Of a DNA stretch of 64,000 nt, positions 57,465 to 64,000 are shown in pieces. The stretch comes from Brasenia schreberi (lineage: Eukaryota > Streptophyta > Magnoliopsida > Nymphaeales > Cabombaceae). How positions within the stretch are numbered: the stretch's first letter is position 1; each line of letters opens with the position of its first letter. A program made the translations under genes and the position numbers. The stretch is from contig JAYKKT010000089.1 of the NCBI GenBank assembly GCA_036023115.1, positions 7,889,501-7,953,500 on the forward strand, written 5' to 3'. The notes under the pieces are model-generated. The model saw only the letters and a list, made by a program, of their open reading frames with translations. It was not told the origin of the DNA and searched no databases.

Positions 57465-58023
57465 CTCTTCTTCTCCTTTGACCTGTTCTTGCCCCTCTCC
57501 CTTTCTCACATAAAAGTATGCCTCTCACATAGCTTCTCTCGAGAAGAGGTCTCTCCTCTTGTTTACCTCTCTTCTTTCCTCTTTAAAACGTCTCCTCTAA
57601 AAGGAGATGCACGAGCCATCATGATGGAGGTACGTCTCTTAGTTTGGAAAGGGACATGCCTCGTGTATATCTCCTTTATTCATCCTTATTTATCTTATTA
57701 AGTATGACACATAGAGGAAACCTAGAATAGCATAATGTCACTGCATTATTGAGATAACATAATGAAATATTTTAAAGAAGATGGCTGACTGTAAAGGCGA
57801 CAAACAAAAGAGAATGGTAAGCTTCATTTATATACAAATCATCAAATAGCAAGTTTGATACAAAGAAATGTTGATGTTTTTTTTTGTTTAGAGCATGATG
57901 ATGAAGTATGTTCTTTAGAATATTATTTAGATATTAACCCATCTTCTAGAGAGTGACAGCAATAAACTCCCCAATATTTTGGATTTGTTCTACAGTTAAG
58001 GAACTTGATCTTGTTTTTCTATT

Positions 58024-58290
58024 TTGTTTGCGACCAAAAATAAATCAATATATCAAAAAAAAAAATCAAATCAACAAAATATTCCACCAAATCACTCAAA
58101 CCCTCCTCGAATCAGTCTTCCTCTTCTGATTTTCTCTTCCCTTTTTTCTTATTTTTTCTTATATTTGAAGCACTACAAGACTGTGGATGGTTCAATATCA
58201 CGAACTAGATTGAGTTTCAAATCACGAGTCACTACAAAAATGATACGAAACTCGTGATGGAAGAGAAGAGATTCGTACTATCATTTTCGA
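58024..58290. mobile_element. Partial second copy of the 54533-55130 element
   Basis: Shared blocks with 54769-55000: ACCAAAAATAAA, ACCACCAAATC-like, TTCCTTTTTTC, TGGTTCAATATCACGA versus TGATTCAATATTGTG, and GGGTCACCAAAAA versus GAGTCACTACAAAAA, followed by ATGGTATGAAACTG-like sequence. The terminal repeats are not clear in this copy. Confidence 0.5.
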
Positions 58291-58529
58291 ATTTTAGGAA
58301 GCCTGGAGAATTATGCTAGTATGAACTTTATTTGACCCACAAGAAATAAAATTCAAATAATAACAAAGGTTTCTGTCCGCCTCATCCACATTGTAGTTTA
58401 CATGGTGTACTGTGCGATGGTATATGGTCAGGTCCAATACAGGAGCTACTTGTCGTGCAGGTTGGCAAATAGCTTCGGCTCTTTGCAGGGCTCTTTTTGG
58501 CTACAACGAGGAGGCTGAAGGCAGATATG

Positions 58530-58610
58530 CACACCCCGAGAATTGAACTCAGGCCCCGCATCTTGTGAATCAAGTGCCCTAACAGGGGAGCTAATGCTCT
58601 GAGTACCTCT
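58530..58610 (-). mobile_element. SINE head (tRNA-like)
   Basis: On the minus strand: GCATTAGCTCCCCTGTTAGG (A box, close to TAGCTCAGTTGGTAGAGC), CACTTGATTCACAAGATGCG (anticodon-arm region) and CTGAGTTCAATTCTCGG (B box). This is a well-preserved tRNA-derived SINE head; the body continues down to about 58405. Stem pairing is too poor for a working tRNA gene. Confidence 0.65.
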
Positions 58611-58639
58611 TCTACAAGGACCTCTTGTTGAGCCACACA

Positions 58640-60842
58640 AGGCTTGGAACTCGAGTGTTTTGTGTAGGCTTGTTTGAACTCGAACAGCCTGCATTTCTGG
58701 TAATACTGCAAGCCAGCCTTATTGGTTGTGAATATAAAATAGCAACGATGTTAGATCCTCATCCTCTGGCTTTTATATTGTGAAAAGGTCGGCACAAACT
58801 TCAATGAGATACGTGTGCTCCTGTAGTGGCTATTTTCCAGTCATGACCAAAATCCTTCAGCTGTGTACTCTATGGCAGGCATTTTAAGCGGATAAATTAT
58901 CACTTATAATCGTATGTTTTACTTCCATGGGTGCGAGATGCCTGATGTGACCTGCCAACCCGAAGGTCAAGTTTTGTTTGCAATCTGAGCCCACATGAAT
59001 GGAGATGGGATGCGGCCAGGTCGTTGAGAAGTGTAGGATTACAGGAACCAGGAAACTCAGCACAACTCGGGAAAGAACTGATTCAAGGTAAGAGAAGAGC
59101 AGCAAGCAAGGTTGCATTCAATCAAGTTGACGAGATTTGTTACCTTACTAGCAAACTTGGATACTGTAGTTTGGGGAACTGAATAGCAAAGGCTAAGATC
59201 AATGAGAAACTATGAGATGAATTGATTGACGTGTGGAATGAATTACAGAAAGTCTTCCCTGCTGATCTACATTCTTCTCTCTTGACTACACTCTTCTCTG
59301 TATGTGTGGTGTGTGTGTGATAACGGCAGCAGGAAACAGACACAGTTTCTGAGTACTGACACCATGTTCCTTGTCCTGGAGATTCAGTCTGCAAAATGAG
59401 ATGAGGTACTTGCCTTGGATATATATTGGCTCGCGGAAACTCGCTCAGCTAGTCTTCTGTTAGCTTGTTGAGTTAAACTCAAAGAAGCCATCATTGAATT
59501 ATGTTGGCTCATGCAGGAATACGTGGTTGGGTATATACAATATTTACCTTGCATGTGTATGTGTCATGTTCCTACTAAGAAGCAATCCATGTTCTGTTCA
59601 TTCGGCTAGCAACTTGTCTTGGTATGATCTCAGCTTCTCTAATGTGATGTGAACACACGTCTTTGGTTCTGCTTAGTTTGCTAGCTTGGTGGATATTCGA
59701 CTCCCATCCTGACCGAGTATGAACATTGAGAAGCGAGAAAATAAGTGAAGCACAATTCTTTTCAGGCAAAACTCTGGCTATCTAGTTTAAAAATTATTGG
59801 GGGTGAACAAATTAGGTTCACAGTTTGTAACTCATAGTAGGCCATTTTTTTCTATTTCGAAAGGCAAGTGGGGTTAGCTGGAGACCTATCAGATGTATTA
59901 TTATAAAAAATAATGTACAAATTATACAAGATGCGAAAATTAGCTGCGATGATCCTTTAGGATTTCTTCATGCCCAACATTGCTAGTTTAGTTAAATACA
60001 GAGCTGCTCGATGGTTTGTTCTAGAAATAGTTCCATCACTAATGCGCGTCTGACTTGGAATTGATGCTTGTGAACGGAGCTGGCAAAAGGAACCAAGCTG
60101 CTCTTGGTTCAGGTTGGACTTACTCATGACGAGTTCATTCGTGTTTATTCATGATCTTTCAAGCATATCCTTTTGTGCTTCCTCTGCACTCTTAATAGCT
60201 CTTTCATCCACAGTGCTGTATTTGATCGACCATCCATAGGAAACACCAGCAAAAATCTTCTCGATTCTTTCCACCTGCATGTTGAACAGCTTTTTAGTAT
60301 TCAAAATTCACCTATAGTCTGCGCCACCACCATGCTTGCTAGTATCAATCGCAGTTCAGAGCAGATGAGATGGGCATTTTTTTTTGTAGAGACTTCTAAA
60401 CCTCGCTAACTGAGGTTCGGCCTTGCTATTATACCCAAAAGAAAAATCACCTGCAGTCGTGTTACAGTGCAATGTGCATTGTCGATCATCTAAACCAAAT
60501 GCAATGCTTTCAAGGGATCTTGTTCAACTGGTGGTAAACATTTCACCGGCTAGATCTTGTTGATCCAAAGGCCTGACATATTATTCATGCTACACTTCTC
60601 ATGGATAAATAAGATTTCCATAATTACTTTGCTCGGTCCCAAAGGGTGCCATCTGCTTTGTTGGGGTTGACTCATTAGATCCTCCAGAAGTGACGCCTCT
60701 GTCTGGATAGCCCTGGTAGTATATTAGAGAACTATAATGGAACTGGTTCGACGGTTTGAATCAGAATTGAACAGGACTAGAAACCAAAACCGGCCAACCT
60801 GACTTGGATAAAACTAGAATCGTCAAGCTGATGGTCAAACAA
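58640..60842. other. Intergenic region, no gene seen
   Basis: I examined both strands. The ORFs at 58884-59117, 59140-59394, 59575-59769 and 60173-60409 have no family features and no splice-joined partners that I can see. A weak AACCGG-rich patch lies at 60730-60830. Confidence 0.45.
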
Positions 60843-61406
60843 AGTAAAGATGAATTCAGGGATAACTAAACATACACCCCTTTTACTAGAGGTGATTCCC
60901 TCTCTCATGTCTCTTGTCTCTCTCTTTCTCCTCTTTCCTCTCTTCCACCTCTTCTGCCGTTTGGATCTCTGTCACCATCATCCTGTGCTGCGGGTGATCT
61001 GCTTTCTCCTCACACTATTTGGCAAATAGGGTAAACCCCCAATCTCCCAATGGGAGGATTTGGTGGAGATATAATTGTGTGTCACCTCAGGAGACGCTTG
61101 AAAGAGAGAGGTTGACAGGAGAGAGATCACCTAGATGACACTGAAGGTTGACAGGAGAGAGATCACCTAGATGACACTGAAGGTTGACCACAGAGAGAGA
61201 GGAGTACCACCGGAGATCGGATTAAAACAAGTGCATATGGGAGATTGAAAGAAAGAGGCGTAGAGCTAGAGAGAGGTTGGAACTCAGAAGAAGAGGGAAC
61301 AAAAGGGTGAGATACGAGGAAGAAACTAAACGAAAGGTAGTTTGAAAATTGAAGGATAAGAGGCGCATGTTTAGTAAAAAAGGTGAATGAATAGTAAAGA
61401 TGAATT
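60843..61406. mobile_element. Insertion flanked by a 15-bp direct repeat
   Basis: AGTAAAGATGAATTC occurs at 60843-60857 and 61392-61406, like a target-site duplication. The inside begins ACTAAACATACACCCC and, near the right, has GGCGCATGTTTAGT, so the subterminal parts are inverted relative to each other and resemble the ends at 54533 and 32293. The interior is C/T-rich on the left and G/A-rich on the right, able to fold back. It has no coding capacity and contains a 36-bp tandem repeat. Confidence 0.6.
61111..61182. repeat. 36-bp tandem repeat, two copies
   Basis: GTTGACAGGAGAGAGATCAC and the following 16 bp occur at 61111-61146 and 61147-61182, identical, then the first six bases of a third copy. 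Confidence 0.95.
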
Positions 61407-61725
61407 CGAACTGTGTGGGGCTGAGAGTTTACAATAGCTGTCACACACACAAGAGAGAGAGAGAGAGGCCCTCACGCAGTAAAAAGGGTTTAACAAAATT
61501 TTGCTTTGTCAAACCACTGCTTGTTCAAATGTTACCAGGCGAAATCGCAACTACCATGCAATGGTCACACCCTCGACAACATAAAACCCTAACGTAGGGC
61601 CCTCGCCACCATGCCTCTGCTGGGTGTAAGTGTAGAGGACAGTGCCGTTCTAGCTGTGAGTGATACTCACCCAGTATGCCAACCCCTTGGGGCTAAACCA
61701 ATCTACTCTTTACATCTTCACCTTT

Positions 61726-63903
61726 TCACAGCACACCACTGTATCCAGCCAATTTTTTGACCCCCTTCCTTCTCATAGCTCTTCTGGTTTCGAGCACGTC
61801 GTCCCACCTTCCTTCTCCGGCATAAATATTAGATAAGAGGACTCTACCTCCACCATGATCAGGCTGTAAGTCAACCAAACACTTTGCTACCCTTTCTCCC
61901 ATACCCACATTCCCATGAATCCTGCATGCAGCCAACAAGGTCCCCCAGATCACAACATCTGCTTGCATTGGCATGCTTTTGATCAGGTTCTCTGCATCTT
62001 CCAGCCGCCCTGCTCGGCCTAACAGGTCAGCCATGCAACCATAGTGCTTGATGTTTGGCTCAATGTTGCACTGCTTCATCAGGCAATTGAAGTACCACTC
62101 ACCAAGATCCACCAGACCAGCATGACAGCATGCAGACAAGATGCCAATAAAAGTTATGGAATTAGGTTTGATGCCGGTCTTCTGCAAGTCTGAAAAGATA
62201 CTTAGTGATTCAGGGGCATAGCCATGCATCGCCAGCCCATTGATTATAGCATTCCATGGAGATATTGAAGAACACTTGTTACGTATGTAATGAAAAAGAT
62301 CCAAGGCATTCTTAATGCTCCCACACTTAGCATACATATCGATTAGCCCTGCGCTCAAGTTATCATTCAATGGGAGTGAGTTCCTGTGTATATAATCATG
62401 AATCCAAATCCCTTGCTGGAGGGCACCAGAATTGGAGATTGCCGAAAGAACACTAACAAGAGTGATTTCATTAGGCTGAACATCTAGTCTATGCATATCA
62501 TAGAACAGTTGTAATGCCATTTCATACTGACCATTTTGGGCATATCCAGAGATCATGGAGCTCCAAGAGACGCAATCTTTGTTCAGTGTTGAATCAAACA
62601 GCTGGCGAGCATCACCAATCATGTTGTTTTTGACATAACCAGCAATAAGAGCATTTGAAGAAGAAATGTTATGATGTGCGCTACTAATGAATTGCTGGTG
62701 AGCTAGGTCAATTAGGCCGCAGGCTGCATACATGTGGATTATTGTAGTATGAATAAAGTCATGTGAATTGAGCCCAGTCTTCATGATGAAGCCATGGAGT
62801 TGCCGCCCTTCAAACAGAAACTGTGAATCGCCACAGGCAGAAAGCAGATTAGTGATTGTAACTTCGTTAGGTCTCACATGGTTTAGCTGCATTCTGCAGT
62901 AGAACAGCCACGCTTTCTCAAATTGGCCTACATGCAAGAACCCGTCAATTAACACACTCCAAGAAACAACATCCCTTTCAAGCATATTCATAAAGAAACT
63001 CTCTGCATCATCCATGTATCCTGATTTCACATAGCCATTCAGCATTACATTCAAAGTAACTATATTCCAACTTGAGATCATATCGAATAATCTTTGAGCA
63101 ACATCCAATCTTGAAAACTTCACGTACATATTAATCAAATTCGTCGCAACCAGCACCTGGAACTCAAATCCCAACTTAATAATGGTGGCATGTACTGTTC
63201 TTCCGCTGTAGATGGCAGAAATTCGCGAGCAAGCAGAGAGCAAGCTTGCTAAAGTGACCTCATTCGGCATTATCTTATCATTCCACATTTTCCTAAACAG
63301 AGAGAGAGCGCCTGCAGGATCACCGTTCTGATCAAGACCCATAATCATGGTCGTCCATGAGACGCAATCTCGTTTAGGCATTTCATCAAACAGTACCCTT
63401 GCATCCTCTGTCCTTCCCAATTTCACGTAGCCACAGATCATCGTGTTCCACGAAACCAGATCCAATGGAAAATCTAACTCGAAAATGCGATGAGCAACAT
63501 TGATCCTTCCACATTTCGCATACAGATTGATCAATCCATTTCTAACATAGATATTCAACTCGAAACCTGCCTTGGACACGAAAGAATGGATTTGCTGGCC
63601 TTCGTTGATCGCCTGAAGCGACGAACAAGATTTAATTGCATAGACTACTTGAAGCTCGTCAACCGGAAGTCCTTTCCCTCGAGCCTCGAAGAAGTGGGAA
63701 AGCACTCTCTCCGGTTGGTTGTAGATCGCAAAATCTCCCGCGCCGAGGGAAACTGCTTGCTGGCTTGAATCCGCGAAGTGGGTGGTGTCTGGTCTGGCTT
63801 CTTGCAGAAGAGTATGACGGGGAAACGAAGAAATCCATCGGAAGGTCGTCGTGAGAGCACTAGACGAGTCGAGTAGACGCCGTATGATCTTCAAATCTTT
63901 CAT
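61726..63903 (-). CDS. MEF18: Pentatricopeptide repeat protein, PLS class with E-type end, MEF18-like
   Basis: The gene is intronless, 725 aa, as is usual for plant PPR genes. The N-terminus (MKDLKIIRRLL...FRWISSFPRH) is basic and serine-rich, fitting a mitochondrial targeting peptide. About 17-18 PPR units follow in P-L-S order, with marks such as NGLINLYAKCGRINVAHRIF, DLVSWNTMICGYVKLGRTED, DCVSWTTMIMGL, NALIAGYVKNNMIGDARQLF and GLIDMYAKCGSIKNAL. The end is an E-like domain (MADLLGRAGRLEDAENLI, WGTLLAACRIHGNVGMGE, VLLSNIYAGEGRWDDV) that stops at GVKKLAGYSGVL, without a DYW domain. From memory the C-terminal third follows Arabidopsis At5g19020 (MEF18), a mitochondrial C-to-U editing factor, including its unusual end near SGV. 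The orthology is my recollection and not a search result. Proteins of this class need a DYW partner in trans. Confidence 0.9.
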   Translation of the reverse strand: MKDLKIIRRLLDSSSALTTTFRWISSFPRHTLLQEARPDTTHFADSSQQAVSLGAGDFAIYNQPERVLSHFFEARGKGLPVDELQVVYAIKSCSSLQAINEGQQIHSFVSKAGFELNIYVRNGLINLYAKCGRINVAHRIFELDFPLDLVSWNTMICGYVKLGRTEDARVLFDEMPKRDCVSWTTMIMGLDQNGDPAGALSLFRKMWNDKIMPNEVTLASLLSACSRISAIYSGRTVHATIIKLGFEFQVLVATNLINMYVKFSRLDVAQRLFDMISSWNIVTLNVMLNGYVKSGYMDDAESFFMNMLERDVVSWSVLIDGFLHVGQFEKAWLFYCRMQLNHVRPNEVTITNLLSACGDSQFLFEGRQLHGFIMKTGLNSHDFIHTTIIHMYAACGLIDLAHQQFISSAHHNISSSNALIAGYVKNNMIGDARQLFDSTLNKDCVSWSSMISGYAQNGQYEMALQLFYDMHRLDVQPNEITLVSVLSAISNSGALQQGIWIHDYIHRNSLPLNDNLSAGLIDMYAKCGSIKNALDLFHYIRNKCSSISPWNAIINGLAMHGYAPESLSIFSDLQKTGIKPNSITFIGILSACCHAGLVDLGEWYFNCLMKQCNIEPNIKHYGCMADLLGRAGRLEDAENLIKSMPMQADVVIWGTLLAACRIHGNVGMGERVAKCLVDLQPDHGGGRVLLSNIYAGEGRWDDVLETRRAMRRKGVKKLAGYSGVL

Positions 63904-64000
63904 GAGAAGAAGATCCTCTTTTTCGAAAATTCAAATGTTCTTGCCGCCAAAAGCTACGTTACAACTTACAATTGAGCACCATTCATGTAAACCATGAGTC

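Noticed and set aside
57120..57701. 193-aa ORF as a gene
   Set aside because: Low-complexity C/T-rich sequence with a tandem duplication; no domain, no splice context. Kept only as a finding.
58530..58610. tRNA gene on the minus strand
   Set aside because: A and B boxes are visible but the acceptor and other stems do not pair; it fits a SINE head.

Overview
The window is plant nuclear DNA, almost certainly from a flowering plant. The evidence is: plant-specific protein families (a three-repeat MYB of the MYB3R class, a MATH-BTB protein, a TDY-type MAP kinase, a PLS-class pentatricopeptide protein), GT-AG introns from under 100 bp to several kb, Ty1/copia LTR elements, tRNA-derived SINE heads, RTE-like LINE tails, and long (GA)n/(TA)n microsatellites. 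I cannot place the species. Codon use and the lack of grass-like GC gradients fit a dicot, magnoliid or early-diverging angiosperm.

Layout. 1-3715 (+): the 3' part of a MYB3R gene, cut by the window start. 5035-10547 (-): a convergent five-exon gene for a membrane protein I do not recognise, with a perfect 130-bp tandem duplication in one intron. 12417-16777 and 17103-22682 (+): two related, decayed Ty1/copia elements 325 bp apart. The first has lost protease and integrase. The second is nearly full length and has a 5-bp target duplication. 24002-28379 (+): a complete four-exon BPM (MATH-BTB) gene, 403 aa. 30125-30895: two broken copies of BPM exon 3 in tail-to-tail inverted orientation. 33849-40270 (-): a plant TDY-class MAP kinase locus in which I cannot find the exons for the glycine loop/catalytic lysine or for helix E. 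42000-47500: repeat-rich intergenic DNA. 47674-51845 (+): LSM2, 93 aa, with its ATG split from the rest of the gene by an intron. 52000-61700: intergenic DNA with small inverted-repeat elements, a SINE and tandem duplications. 61726-63903 (-): an intronless 725-aa PPR protein resembling mitochondrial editing factor MEF18.

The genes do not form a pathway, as expected for a plant chromosome segment. MYB3R acts on G2/M gene expression, BPM is a CUL3 substrate adaptor, the kinase is signalling, LSM2 is a U6/mRNA-decay ring subunit, and the PPR protein is an organelle RNA editing factor.

The most interesting structure is the inverted pair of BPM exon-3 copies downstream of the intact BPM gene. 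Transcribed as one RNA it would fold into a hairpin whose arms contain 28-nt and 24-nt perfectly paired blocks. The 28-nt block, and at least the 24-nt block, are also identical to the parental exon, so it is a candidate natural siRNA source acting on its own parent gene. No expression can be read from sequence alone. The second point is the kinase locus with intact, in-frame C-lobe exons but missing N-lobe and helix-E exons.
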